Position numbers and translations under genes: made by a program. Below the pieces are notes generated by a model, which searched no databases, was not told the DNA's origin, and saw only the letters and a list, made by a program, of their open reading frames with translations. DNA of 64,000 nucleotides. Origin: Candidatus Enterococcus murrayae. GTDB taxonomy: Bacteria; Bacillota; Bacilli; Lactobacillales; Enterococcaceae. Where the stretch lies: NCBI RefSeq assembly GCF_017315985.1, contig NZ_JAFLVR010000004.1, positions 62,001 through 126,000 on the forward strand. The letters run 5' to 3'. Below, in pieces: positions 53,624-62,589 of the stretch (the first letter of the stretch is position 1; each line of letters begins with the position of its first letter).

Positions 53624-54199
53624 ATGAATAAAGTTCTTAAAACCATCTTAACTATTTTTTCGCTGGTTTTACTTTCAATTTTCCTATCCGTCGTAGCAAT
53701 TTACTACTTTATCGCTTCAAATCCGTTAGATTTAAGCTCTTTGCAACAGTTTGTCTTAACAAATAATTACGCTCAAGTATATTTATTCTGGGTAGCAGCA
53801 GCTTTAGCCATCTTAACGGTAATCGGGATTTTCATAATCCTATTCTATCCAAAGAGGGTGACCAAGTTCGTCTTACAGGAAGAACGTGGAAAATTAGCTT
53901 TGGATAAGCGAGCGATTGAAGGGTATGTCCGGACAAGTATCAAACAGGAAGACTTCATGGATAACCCCAAGGTCAATGTGACGGCGACGAAAAATAAAAT
54001 TAGAGTGAATGTTCGCGGGCAATTGAAGAAAACATCTGGTTTAGTTGGTCAAACGGATCGCTGGGCCAAAAATGTAGAAACAAAAATTCGGGAATTACTA
54101 GGCCCAGATGAAAAAGTTTCTATTAAAGTAAAACTTCAAGCACTTGAACCAGCACCAACAGACACAACTGTAACACGTACGCGGCCGCGAGTAGAATAG
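53624..54199 (+). CDS. amaP: Asp23/Gls24 anchoring membrane protein
   Basis: A 191-residue protein. Two membrane helices (about 7-32 and 55-80) are followed by an Asp23-like cytoplasmic domain (DKRAIEGYVRTSIKQEDF, NVTATKNKIRVNVRGQL). It anchors Asp23/Gls24 to the membrane. GAGGAGGTG lies four bases before the ATG at 53624. It is the first gene of the DUF2273-gls24 operon. The 260 bases upstream are very AT-rich. Confidence 0.85.
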   Translation: MNKVLKTILTIFSLVLLSIFLSVVAIYYFIASNPLDLSSLQQFVLTNNYAQVYLFWVAAALAILTVIGIFIILFYPKRVTKFVLQEERGKLALDKRAIEGYVRTSIKQEDFMDNPKVNVTATKNKIRVNVRGQLKKTSGLVGQTDRWAKNVETKIRELLGPDEKVSIKVKLQALEPAPTDTTVTRTRPRVE

Positions 54200-54210
54200 G
54201 AGGAACAGCG

Positions 54211-54399
54211 ATGCAAGAATTTTTAACACGAGACAAGCTCCCTGTGATCTTCGGTATCCTTGGTTTTATCCTAGCTGTACTATTCTTTACCATCGGCTTT
54301 TTTAAAACGATTTTACTGATCTTGATCACAATTATCGGAGTAGTTCTTGGTATTTACCTAAAGAACAATCATATTTTAGATGACTATTTGAAAAAATAG
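54211..54399 (+). CDS. DUF2273-family small membrane protein
   Basis: A 62-residue protein with two membrane helices (LPVIFGILGFILAVLFFTIGF and TILLILITIIGVVLGIYL) and a charged end DDYLKK. DUF2273 proteins are found between amaP and asp23/gls24 genes, as here. GGAGGAACAG precedes the ATG. It probably forms part of the same membrane complex. Confidence 0.85.
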   Translation: MQEFLTRDKLPVIFGILGFILAVLFFTIGFFKTILLILITIIGVVLGIYLKNNHILDDYLKK

Positions 54400-54457
54400 T
54401 CACCTCAATCAAATGTAAAAAATCATATATTAATACACTCAGGAGGAGAAAAAAATT

Positions 54458-54994
54458 ATGGAAAACACAACAATCAAACCTACAGAACCAAAAAAAGATG
54501 TTAAAGGTGAATTAACCTATGAGGACAAAGTAATTCAAAAGATTATCGGAATTGCTCTGGAAAACGTAGACGGACTATTGACAGTAGACGGCGGTTTTTT
54601 CTCTAACATCAAAGACAAGTTAGTTAACAGTGACGATGTAACTTCCGGTATCAGCACTGAAGTTGGTAAAAAACAAGTAGCTGTTGATATGGATGTAGTC
54701 GTTGAGTACGGCAAAGATATCGAAAACATTTATGATGAAATGAAAGCATTGATTTCTGAACAAGTGGATAAAATGACTCATTTAGATGTCATTGAAGTCA
54801 ACGTGAATGTTGTTGATATCAAAACACGCGAGGAGTACGAAGAAGACAGCGAAACGGTTCAGGATAAAGTAACTAGCGCTGCTCAAACTACTGGAAAATT
54901 CGCATCAAAACAAACAAATCGCGCGAAAAACGCTATGAGCAATCAAGCTGATAAAATCGGCGACAACTTAGAATCTGAACCACGCGTACAATAA
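54458..54994 (+). CDS. Asp23/Gls24-family envelope stress protein
   Basis: A 178-residue cytosolic protein of the Asp23/Gls24 family. The domain spans about 15-130 (GELTYEDKVIQKIIGIALENVDGLL, VAVDMDVVVEYGKDI, VIEVNVNVVDIKTREEYEE). The C-terminal ~45 residues are low-complexity and charged. It polymerises near the membrane through AmaP and is abundant under stress; in E. faecalis gls24 is linked to bile resistance. AGGAGGAG precedes the ATG. Confidence 0.88.
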   Translation: MENTTIKPTEPKKDVKGELTYEDKVIQKIIGIALENVDGLLTVDGGFFSNIKDKLVNSDDVTSGISTEVGKKQVAVDMDVVVEYGKDIENIYDEMKALISEQVDKMTHLDVIEVNVNVVDIKTREEYEEDSETVQDKVTSAAQTTGKFASKQTNRAKNAMSNQADKIGDNLESEPRVQ

Positions 54995-55051
54995 ACCAAT
55001 CTTCCCCATTGACTAGCCGAACTTTGACTAGTCTTTTCATAAAAGATAATG

Positions 55052-55086
55052 AACAGCCCAGACATATTCTGTCCGGGCTGTTTTTT
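55052..55086. terminator. Terminator after the gls24-like gene
   Basis: AACAGCCC-A-GAC pairs with GTC-C-GGGCTGTT with one mismatch, then TTTTTT. It also faces the convergent peptidase gene. Confidence 0.75.
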
Positions 55087-55088
55087 AA

Positions 55089-56039
55089 CTATATTTCTTT
55101 GTATCCTAAATAATCCTGATATGTCTCTGCGGCTTGAGTTCCTTTTACAATTGCCTGTCGAACAGCTTCAACTGCTAAGATTGAGACTGCTTCAAAACTG
55201 GCTTTAATCTGGTTGGCTCCTAAAACAAATAATGTATCACCATCATAAGTTGTATGCGATGGACGAATCGCTCGTGCAATGCCATTGTGACCAATATCAG
55301 CCAGCTTGTTCATTTTGGCTTTTGGGAACGTAGCGTTAGTCATTACACAGCCGATCACTGTATTTCCATCAAATAACGCTTCTTCATTTTGATAATATTC
55401 CAGGAAAAGCGCTTCGGAAAAACCGATTTTTGTTTCGCCAGCTTTGCGAGCGCCAGCGATAATTTTTCCTGTTTCTTCGTCAAAGACGTCTCCTACGGCA
55501 TTGACTGCAATGACAGCCGAAACCCACAAGTTTTCATGACGCATTGTGTGAAGGCCAATCCCGCCCTTCATGGCATTCTTTGCGCCATTAATTGTGCCAA
55601 CACTGCAGCCGGTTCCAGCACCATAATTCCCCGCTTGGAATTTCTGTCCACTAAAGGCCTCTTCACAAGCTTTACGACCAGCCTGATAATTTGGACGAAC
55701 GTCTGAGCGGCCGATCCGCAAATCAAAAAGACTCGCTCCAACAACATTCGGAACAAACGTGATTCCCATATCCCTTCCAATTTTATTTTCTTCCAAAAAA
55801 TCAACGACGCCAGCATTTGCTGCCAATCCAAAAGCACTGCCGCCGGATAAAGTTACTCCGTGGACAAATTTTCGATTATTCTCTGATTTTAATGCATCCG
55901 TGTCTCTTGTATTGGGCGAACCGCCGCGAACAGAAACACCGCCTGTTACACCATCCTCACAAAGAATGACTGTACAGCCGGTCATCGCTTCGGTATCGGT
56001 ATATTGACCTATACGAAAAAAATCCTGATAGTTTTCCAT
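55089..56039 (-). CDS. P1-family (DmpA-type, S58) aminopeptidase
   Basis: A 316-residue Ntn-fold hydrolase. Landmarks are GGSPNTRDTDALKSENN, HGVTLSGGSAFGLAANAGVVDFLEE and NYGAGTGCSVGT. The nucleophile is expected in the GTGCS segment, where the chain may self-cleave; here it would be Ser, whereas many relatives have Thr. Substrates in the family are N-terminal D- or L-amino acids of peptides. The C-terminal half carries LFVLGANQIKASFEAVSILAVEAVRQAIV. It is single-gene. Confidence 0.85.
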   Translation of the reverse strand: MENYQDFFRIGQYTDTEAMTGCTVILCEDGVTGGVSVRGGSPNTRDTDALKSENNRKFVHGVTLSGGSAFGLAANAGVVDFLEENKIGRDMGITFVPNVVGASLFDLRIGRSDVRPNYQAGRKACEEAFSGQKFQAGNYGAGTGCSVGTINGAKNAMKGGIGLHTMRHENLWVSAVIAVNAVGDVFDEETGKIIAGARKAGETKIGFSEALFLEYYQNEEALFDGNTVIGCVMTNATFPKAKMNKLADIGHNGIARAIRPSHTTYDGDTLFVLGANQIKASFEAVSILAVEAVRQAIVKGTQAAETYQDYLGYKEI

Positions 56040-56146
56040 CTTGTTCCTCCGCTCATTTTCTCCATTCTAGCCTATTCTTTTAATCAGCTCAATTTCAAAT
56101 TAAGCGTGCCTTTACCTAAGCCTGAACATCGTTAATGCTTATACTA

Positions 56147-56177
56147 AAAATCAACCACCTTTTATAGGCGGTTGATT
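56147..56177 (-). terminator. Terminator of the NdpA-like gene
   Basis: AATCAACC and GGTTGATT pair with two further G-C pairs. An A-run at 56146-56150 gives the T tract. It overlaps the stop codon. Confidence 0.7.
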
Positions 56178-57166
56178 ACTTCATCAACATTCTTGATCGT
56201 CACTGAGATAGTCCCATCAGGATTATTCGTAAATTCGATCAGTTCAGGATTGCGGTAAACATCCAATGGAACAATCAATTCGATGCCGTTCGATAGTTTT
56301 AATTTCTGTTTGCCATATTTCTTTTCCGTAATTTCACGAACTTCTCTCAATAAAGGTGCTTGATCCACATAGCCCTTTTCAACGACTTCCTCCTGAAACG
56401 CCACTTGAGCGGAAACATTGTCCCTAAAGACCTTTTGTGCGACGATTTTCGCATCGATCTGACCATTCTCTTCTACCACGTCATAAACGGCTTCCTTTAC
56501 ATCAGCGATCACATCATGCTTCTGATTTTCAAATTTAGCGCCAATTTTTTCCGCCACCTTTTTAATGACACGAACATTTTCTTCCAGTGAAGGAGCTGGT
56601 CGACTTTCGATTACTTGTGTTGAAAAATATAAGCGCTTTTCACCAGAAAACGGGTATTTTTTCTCGATCATTTCATAGCTCAAATTCCCTAAATTAACTA
56701 CAATTCCCTCATCTGCTTTTTGTGATTTACTCGAAAGCAATGCACGATGCACGATTAATTCATTCTTCAAACCTGCTTCATCTGAATCAACAATATGGGT
56801 ATAGCCTTCATGGTAATTCACTTTTAAAAAAGCTAGATACATTTGTGTGTCTTCTTCATATAAAGCGATAAAAACATCCGCACTTGGTGCCTCTTCACTT
56901 TCCTTATATGCTTCATACCAGCGAGTCACAATTTTTTCACTAGCTGGCAGAAAATCATGTTCTGCCTGTTGACTTAATAAGGCAAACGTAGAATCCTCCG
57001 CTAACGTCCCTGTCTTGGTTTGTGCTGAAGATAATTTTTGAATTTTTTTTGTCAAATATTCCCGAATATACTCTTTCGTCAAATCTAATTCACTCTGACT
57101 ATAAATCGGATCGCCTGATTCCCGATCGACAATATGGAGAGCGGCTTTCTTTAAATAAATATCCAT
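56162..57166 (-). CDS. NdpA-family (37 kDa) nucleoid-associated protein
   Basis: A 334-residue protein of the NdpA/YejK family. It starts MDIYLKKAALHIVDRESGDPIYSQ and has FLKVNYHEGYTHIVD and FSTQVIESRPAPS, with the family C-terminus (IELIVPLDVYRN, ISVTIKNV). Relatives bind the nucleoid and are often phage or conjugation linked. No mobile genes are nearby here. It is monocistronic. Confidence 0.75.
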   Translation of the reverse strand: MDIYLKKAALHIVDRESGDPIYSQSELDLTKEYIREYLTKKIQKLSSAQTKTGTLAEDSTFALLSQQAEHDFLPASEKIVTRWYEAYKESEEAPSADVFIALYEEDTQMYLAFLKVNYHEGYTHIVDSDEAGLKNELIVHRALLSSKSQKADEGIVVNLGNLSYEMIEKKYPFSGEKRLYFSTQVIESRPAPSLEENVRVIKKVAEKIGAKFENQKHDVIADVKEAVYDVVEENGQIDAKIVAQKVFRDNVSAQVAFQEEVVEKGYVDQAPLLREVREITEKKYGKQKLKLSNGIELIVPLDVYRNPELIEFTNNPDGTISVTIKNVDEVINRL

Positions 57167-57481
57167 GGTTTCCCTGCTTTCTAAAATAAATTTCTAAAAT
57201 TTAGTATACGGCGAAAAGTAGAACTGGCAACTTGATTATCATACACAGGAAACAAGGAAAATAGCAACTATTGTTTTACTAAAAGTTTCTCGGGCGCGTA
57301 CCTCACTCGCTGCTGCTCACTACTAAATAGCACTTTAAGATAGTATCCCCAAAATCATAGACACTAAAAGTTTCAACGGCGGCTTTATTTTTGCTTTTCT
57401 GTTGGTTTTAATTGTTTTTGAGCTTTTAGCAATTGCTTAAAGTCATGAAAAAAACGCTGAAGTTTATTTCAGCGTTTCTGC
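57167..57481. other. 315-base intergenic region
   Basis: It lies between the NdpA-like start and the end of thrS. It should carry the leftward NdpA-like promoter. AAAAGTTTC occurs twice (57281 and 57366) before GC-rich bits. No frame, known operator or clear RNA was recognised apart from the thrS terminator at its right end. Confidence 0.5.
57447..57479 (-). terminator. Terminator of thrS
   Basis: AAACGCTGAA (57452-57461) pairs perfectly with TTCAGCGTTT (57468-57477) and an A-run lies to the left. Confidence 0.85.
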
Positions 57482-59389
57482 TTAATAATATTGATGATTT
57501 TTTTCTAGTGCCTGCTGTTTGAGCAGATTCATGAAATCGGCCTTTGACATTTGCTTAACGTTGTCACTGCCATGTTTGCGGACTGCAAAAGTATCTTCAG
57601 ACAATTCCTTATCGCCAACGACTAAAATATACGGAATCTTCCGCAGCTCGGCTTCACGAATTTTCTTACCTAGTTTTTCATTTCGCAGGTCCTTTTCTAC
57701 CCGAATACCGGCGGCATGAAATTCTTGGAATAATTCCTCTACCCCCGCTTCATGAGGCTGTGCGACATTGATCAGCGCTACCTGTTTCGGCGCTAACCAA
57801 AACGGAAATGCTCCCGCATAGTGCTCGATCAAGATACCCAAGAAACGATCCAATGAACCAAAGACTGCTCGATGGATCATCACTGGCTGTGCTTCCTGAT
57901 TATTTTCATCCACATAACTCAAATCAAATTTTTCTGGCATTTGAAAATCCAATTGAACGGTCGCACACTGATGACTGCGATTTAAAGCATCCTTGATATG
58001 GATATCGATCTTCGGACCATAAAAGGCACCATCGCCTTCATTGATATTGTACTTATAACCCAGATCGGTCAAAACTTTTCCTAACGAAGCCTCTGCTTCA
58101 TCCCACAGCTCGATCTCGCCCATAAAATCATCTGGACGGGTAGATAATTCTACAGCATATTCAAATCCAAAAATCTTATAGACCTCATCAATAATTTTTA
58201 GTGCCAATGCGATCTCTTGCTCAATCTGATTCCGTCGTACAAAAATATGCGCATCATCCTGACAGAAGGTTCGTACTCTCAAAAGACCATTCAAAGCCCC
58301 GCTAAATTCATGTCGATGCACCTGTCCAAACTCCGCCATTCGCATTGGCAGATCACGGTAAGATCGCTTGCGGTCCTTGTAAATCAAGCAATGTCCCGGA
58401 CAATTCATCGGCTTCAATGCGTAGTCTTCATCGGCGACTTTCGTAAAATACATATTGTTTTTATAATGTTCCCAGTGTCCTGAACGCTCCCATAATCGCT
58501 GATTTAAGATCAACGGTGTTTTAACCTCTTTGTAGTCATATTTAGCCTGCAATTCTCGCAGAAACTTCTGTAATTCATTTCGTATGATCAGGCCATTTTC
58601 CAAATAAAACGGCATCCCTGGAGCTTCTTCGGAAAACATAAATAAGTCTAGTTCTTTGCCTAATTTTTGATGGCTGCGTTTTTCTGACTCTTCTAAATAA
58701 TCTAAGTGAGCCAAAAGCTGTGCTTTCTCCGCAAAGACTACTCCTGTTACACGCTGAAGCATTTCATTTTCAGGATTTCCCTGCCAGTAGGCACCTGAAA
58801 CCTTTAACAAAGAGAAATACTTGGCAGTTGTCAGCTCCAAAGCAGTCGGCTCTAAGAAAAATTCCGTCACATCGCCAAAGGTATAAATGAAAACAGTTTG
58901 ATCAGCAGACAACTCTGACAGTGCAGACAGCTTCAACTCATTGTCCTTGAATACTTCTCTAGCCTCTGAAACAATCATCGTAGTGCTTGCAATTGCTCCA
59001 TTTGCTTTGATTTGTCTCTTAATATGATGCTCTAAATCCTTTAAAACTAAAGCACTCAACGGCTGCTTCACACGTAGATCCACCCAGATCGATTGATCCG
59101 CTCGCTGAGCCTTTGCAAAAAGGGCTTCTGGATAATAAGCTTTGATTGCTTCTTGCAATAACAGACTGACTAACTGACAAATCGCCGTCGTTCCTTCTTT
59201 CGATGCGCAATCATAAAATGCAAGTTCTGCATTTTCCGTAACTGGAGTTGATAAGTCGACAAGCTCGCCGTCGATACTGCCGACGACCGCTTCTTCCATC
59301 AGTTGATTTTTTATCTCGAACAATGTGGTGTCTTTTGCCACCTTTTGTTTACTTCCATCTGGTAAAACAATTTCGATTTCCTTTGACAT
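57482..59389 (-). CDS. thrS: Threonyl-tRNA synthetase
   Basis: A 635-residue class IIa synthetase charging tRNA-Thr. It has an N-terminal TGS domain (EIVLPDGSKQKVAKDTTLFEI), an editing-type N2 domain, and the catalytic core (MNCPGHCLIY, motif 2 FGQVHRHEFSGALNGLLRVRTF, motif 3 in MIHRAVFGSLDRFLGI). A C-terminal anticodon-binding domain follows. The N2 editing residues (HxxxH and a later C-x3-H) are not obvious, so editing may be altered. The ATG at 59389 is preceded by GGAG. A T-box leader is upstream. Confidence 0.94.
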   Translation of the reverse strand: MSKEIEIVLPDGSKQKVAKDTTLFEIKNQLMEEAVVGSIDGELVDLSTPVTENAELAFYDCASKEGTTAICQLVSLLLQEAIKAYYPEALFAKAQRADQSIWVDLRVKQPLSALVLKDLEHHIKRQIKANGAIASTTMIVSEAREVFKDNELKLSALSELSADQTVFIYTFGDVTEFFLEPTALELTTAKYFSLLKVSGAYWQGNPENEMLQRVTGVVFAEKAQLLAHLDYLEESEKRSHQKLGKELDLFMFSEEAPGMPFYLENGLIIRNELQKFLRELQAKYDYKEVKTPLILNQRLWERSGHWEHYKNNMYFTKVADEDYALKPMNCPGHCLIYKDRKRSYRDLPMRMAEFGQVHRHEFSGALNGLLRVRTFCQDDAHIFVRRNQIEQEIALALKIIDEVYKIFGFEYAVELSTRPDDFMGEIELWDEAEASLGKVLTDLGYKYNINEGDGAFYGPKIDIHIKDALNRSHQCATVQLDFQMPEKFDLSYVDENNQEAQPVMIHRAVFGSLDRFLGILIEHYAGAFPFWLAPKQVALINVAQPHEAGVEELFQEFHAAGIRVEKDLRNEKLGKKIREAELRKIPYILVVGDKELSEDTFAVRKHGSDNVKQMSKADFMNLLKQQALEKNHQYY

Positions 59390-59483
59390 CCAACTCAACT
59401 CCGATCCGCATTTTCAATAAAAAATTTGTTATTGCATGCCTTCTCCTTTTAATTTTAACAAAAGGGCTGAAGGCTTTTCAATT

Positions 59484-59714
59484 AAAAAAACGTCCCTATA
59501 AAAATAGGGACGTGAATAAACGTGTTACCACCCAAGTTCCCAAAAAGCTTACACTTCTTGGCTCGTGAGACACATAACGGGTATCATCCGGACCGTTTTC
59601 GGCCACTCAAAGGGAGTCATCTGCTTTTCTCAATCAGAAGCTTCCAGCCACGGCTTCTTTCTCTTGTGATGAGCAATAAAACAAATGTTGTCCTTCTCAC
59701 TGCATTTTACTATT
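59484..59714 (-). promoter_or_regulatory. T-box riboswitch controlling thrS
   Basis: The minus-strand RNA carries GGGTGGTAACACG (from 59533 to 59521), the T-box antiterminator sequence. It precedes a terminator hairpin, ACGTCCCTA with TAGGGACGT (59490-59513), followed by seven T. Upstream stem-loops resemble Stem I (AGTGAGAAGGA near the 5' end). Uncharged tRNA would stabilise the antiterminator and allow thrS transcription. I cannot fix the specifier codon; an ACT at 59617-59615 is one candidate. Confidence 0.85.
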
Positions 59715-59720
59715 GATTAA

Positions 59721-59749
59721 AGCATAGACTTGCACAAAATTTTTGTCAA
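59721..59749 (-). promoter_or_regulatory. thrS promoter (-35/-10)
   Basis: On the minus strand TTGACA (59749-59744), a 17-base spacer and TATGCT (59726-59721) form a near-consensus sigma-A promoter. Transcription should start near 59714. Confidence 0.85.
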
Positions 59750-59767
59750 CGCTTTTTTCTTATGAGT

Positions 59768-62449
59768 TTATTCATTTGATTTTAGTGCATCGATCATATT
59801 GATATGCCGCAAACGAAAATGAGTCGCAAGCATCACGATAACTGAGAACAGGATCGTTAGTCCGCCAGATAAAAGGTACGACCCTGAACGAATAACTAGC
59901 GGAAAAGTAATGGTCTCCATCGATGCTTGATCCAAAATAAATTTCGTTAGAATGACCCCTAGACCATAGCCAAAAAGAATTCCCAAAATCGTAAAAACGA
60001 AGTTCTCGCGGAACACATAAGAAGTCACTTCTCGATCGTAAAAACCTAACACTTTGATCGTCGATAATTCTCGTAAACGTTCAGATACATTAATATTCGT
60101 CAAATTGTATAACACGATAAAAGCCAGTAAACCTGACAACACCACAAAGATCCAAACAATTCCATCCAAATTATCCATTGAATTTTCTTGGGTCTCGATT
60201 TGGGTAGACATGAATGAAGTATTTATCACCTGATCTGAGCTCAAGAGCTTTTTCGATAAATTCTCTTCTTCTGATTTAGTCATTTTTTTACTTTTCAGTA
60301 AATAGCTGTTCGCTTCAAAATTGTTTCCGCGGGCTTTCTGATAATATTCCTTTGATAAATACAAGAAATTCCCCAAATAATTATCACTGATATTCGCAAT
60401 CTTAACTTTGAAAGTCTGCTGATCGTCATCATAGACCGTCAAGCTGTCGCCTTTTTTCAGATTAAAGAGCTCAGCCATTTTCTGTGTAATTACAGCACCA
60501 TCATTGGGCAGCGTGAAGCCCGCTCCCTTGTTCTTCAAATGAAGATACTGTTTAAACACCTCCCGATCCTCCGGCACCATCATTGTCAATTTCTGGTTAG
60601 CTTGCCCTTTTTGCTTTAGTTCAACTGTTTGATTCATCACAGCTAAATTAGCAGTAAGCTTTTTATTCTTAGAAAAAAGCTTTTCAACTGCTGAATTATC
60701 CGCCTGATCTTTCAAAGTAACGATCGCATCATAATCAATGATCGGACCAAACTGCTTCTGTCCGACTGAACTTAATGAATCCTTCAGCCCAACGCCTGCA
60801 ACCATCAAAGCTGCACAACCGGCGATACCAATTACCGCCATAATCATTCGCGATTTGTAGCGGAATAGATTTCGATAGCTGACTTTTGAGTTAAAACTCA
60901 TGCGAGACCAAATCGGTGTGATTCTCTCTAGAAAAATTCGCTGTCCCGGCTTGGGTGCTTTAGGCTGCAAAAGTTCAGCTGGTTTTTCATGCAGTTCTTT
61001 CAGCAAGACAAGCAAAGCCGCACCTAGACTGGCAAACAAAAAGGCAATTGTCGCTTGAATGATTGGTCGTGATAAATAGAAAGCTTTCACTCCAGGAAAA
61101 TTATAGCGGTCACTTGAAAGCTCAAAAATCAAGCGCGGCAGTGTATGGGTTCCGATCACAGAACCTAAAATAATCCCAGCTGCTGCTGCAGATACAGCGT
61201 AAATGATATATTTGATCGATATTTCATAACGTGAATAGCCTAAAGCTTTTAACGTACCAATTTCTCGACGATTTTCTTCTACCATTCGTGTCATTGTCGT
61301 AAAGGTAATCAACGCAGCAATGAAAAAGAAGAAGACCGGAAAAACATTGGCGATCGCGGCGATTCGTTCAGAAAGATCGCCATATTCTTGAAAACCTGGA
61401 TTATCCGCTCGCTGATCATAAGAATAGCTAGGTGTCTTCACATCGTTGATCTCTTTTTCACTATCACTGAGTTTTTGTTGAGCGGTCAATAATTTCTCAC
61501 GATTGCTGTTCAGTTCTTTTTGACGCTCTTCAAGGTCATTTTTGGCTTGTTCCAGCTGAGGATTTTCGTTTGATGTCAATGCTGCCTGCTGCTCTAACTG
61601 TACTTTAGCCTGATTTAACTCCTTTTGACCAGTCTCTAATTTTGCTAGACTATCAGCCACCTCTGCTTTTTTAGGCTGTACTTTCTTTAGCGCAGCGCTC
61701 TTTATTTCTGCTGCTCGTTCTTTTGGCCGATCGGTGAAAAGCGCTTCGGTCTTCTCAATGTTTTTATCCATGGCTTTTTCGTAAGCTTTGCCATAGGTTT
61801 CTTTTCCTTTAACATTTGCAAAACGCACGTAGATGATCGATTTAATTTTACTGGAGAAATTATTTTCCGGCAGGTAGGCAAAAAAATCAACATTCCCATT
61901 TCCAACATTAGAAAGCCCTCGTTCTTCCGTGCTTATATAGATTGGAGACTGGACAAAGCCAACGATCTTAAAATTTTTCCGCTTTAGTTGATCCGGCTGA
62001 TCGATTCGATAAGTCTGATTTAGGCGATAACCTTCCTCCTTGGCCTTTTCATCTAACACAAGCTCATTTTCTTTTTGAGGTAAATGTCCTGATTTTACGA
62101 TCAATTTATTTTGTTGATTTTTTTTATCATATGAATAAAGCTTGGCCACTTGGTTCTTTTTACTATCCGCATAAAAAAGTTGATGACCACTTTCAACCTC
62201 AGCATTAGGAATCTTGGCTGCTAATCGTTCATCCTCTTCTGTCAGTCCGCCAGTAGAAACAATTTGCAAATTTGATAATTCCTGCTTATCAACAAATTGA
62301 CTAGCCGAATGATTTAAGATCGGTCCTGTGGCTTTGATTCCAACATATAATAATGTCCCTAATAGAATAATCAGAACGATTGCGATAAAGCGTCCTTTAG
62401 AATAGATAATTTCACGTAAACTTGCCTTAAAATAGGTTTTATTTTTCAT
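59768..62449 (-). CDS. Large FtsX-family ABC permease
   Basis: An 893-residue permease. One N-terminal helix (IAIVLIILLGTLLYVGIKATG) precedes an extracellular domain containing a coiled coil (about 260-345, KLETGQKELNQAKVQLEQQ). Several helices in two FtsX blocks follow, including RREIGTLKALGYSRYEISIKYI and the C-terminal block ERLRELSTIKVLGFYDREVTSYV. No ATPase gene lies beside it, so its partner must be elsewhere. It has no obvious terminator before the thrS promoter. AGGAGCAGGC precedes the ATG. Confidence 0.85.
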   Translation of the reverse strand: MKNKTYFKASLREIIYSKGRFIAIVLIILLGTLLYVGIKATGPILNHSASQFVDKQELSNLQIVSTGGLTEEDERLAAKIPNAEVESGHQLFYADSKKNQVAKLYSYDKKNQQNKLIVKSGHLPQKENELVLDEKAKEEGYRLNQTYRIDQPDQLKRKNFKIVGFVQSPIYISTEERGLSNVGNGNVDFFAYLPENNFSSKIKSIIYVRFANVKGKETYGKAYEKAMDKNIEKTEALFTDRPKERAAEIKSAALKKVQPKKAEVADSLAKLETGQKELNQAKVQLEQQAALTSNENPQLEQAKNDLEERQKELNSNREKLLTAQQKLSDSEKEINDVKTPSYSYDQRADNPGFQEYGDLSERIAAIANVFPVFFFFIAALITFTTMTRMVEENRREIGTLKALGYSRYEISIKYIIYAVSAAAAGIILGSVIGTHTLPRLIFELSSDRYNFPGVKAFYLSRPIIQATIAFLFASLGAALLVLLKELHEKPAELLQPKAPKPGQRIFLERITPIWSRMSFNSKVSYRNLFRYKSRMIMAVIGIAGCAALMVAGVGLKDSLSSVGQKQFGPIIDYDAIVTLKDQADNSAVEKLFSKNKKLTANLAVMNQTVELKQKGQANQKLTMMVPEDREVFKQYLHLKNKGAGFTLPNDGAVITQKMAELFNLKKGDSLTVYDDDQQTFKVKIANISDNYLGNFLYLSKEYYQKARGNNFEANSYLLKSKKMTKSEEENLSKKLLSSDQVINTSFMSTQIETQENSMDNLDGIVWIFVVLSGLLAFIVLYNLTNINVSERLRELSTIKVLGFYDREVTSYVFRENFVFTILGILFGYGLGVILTKFILDQASMETITFPLVIRSGSYLLSGGLTILFSVIVMLATHFRLRHINMIDALKSNE

Positions 62450-62521
62450 TTGCCTGCTCCTGTTTTTTCGTCCTTATCATTTTAACATAAATCAATTTAA
62501 TGACTGGTAGGAGAAATTCGG

Positions 62522-62563
62522 AAAAAAAGAACAATGCCAAAGCAGAAACCTTCGCATTGTTCT
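62522..62563 (-). terminator. Terminator between the PFL gene and the permease
   Basis: AGAACAATGC (62528-62537) pairs with GCATTGTTCT (62554-62563) and a seven-A run lies to the left. The permease must therefore have its own promoter within about 70 bases. Confidence 0.8.
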
Positions 62564-62589
62564 TATTAAACTCGACTTTACTTACTTTT

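Larger units (their letters stand above)
59390..59767 (-). other. 378-base thrS leader region
   Basis: The region upstream of thrS on the minus strand holds a complete promoter, a T-box riboswitch and the terminator, described separately. No coding frame is likely. Confidence 0.8.
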
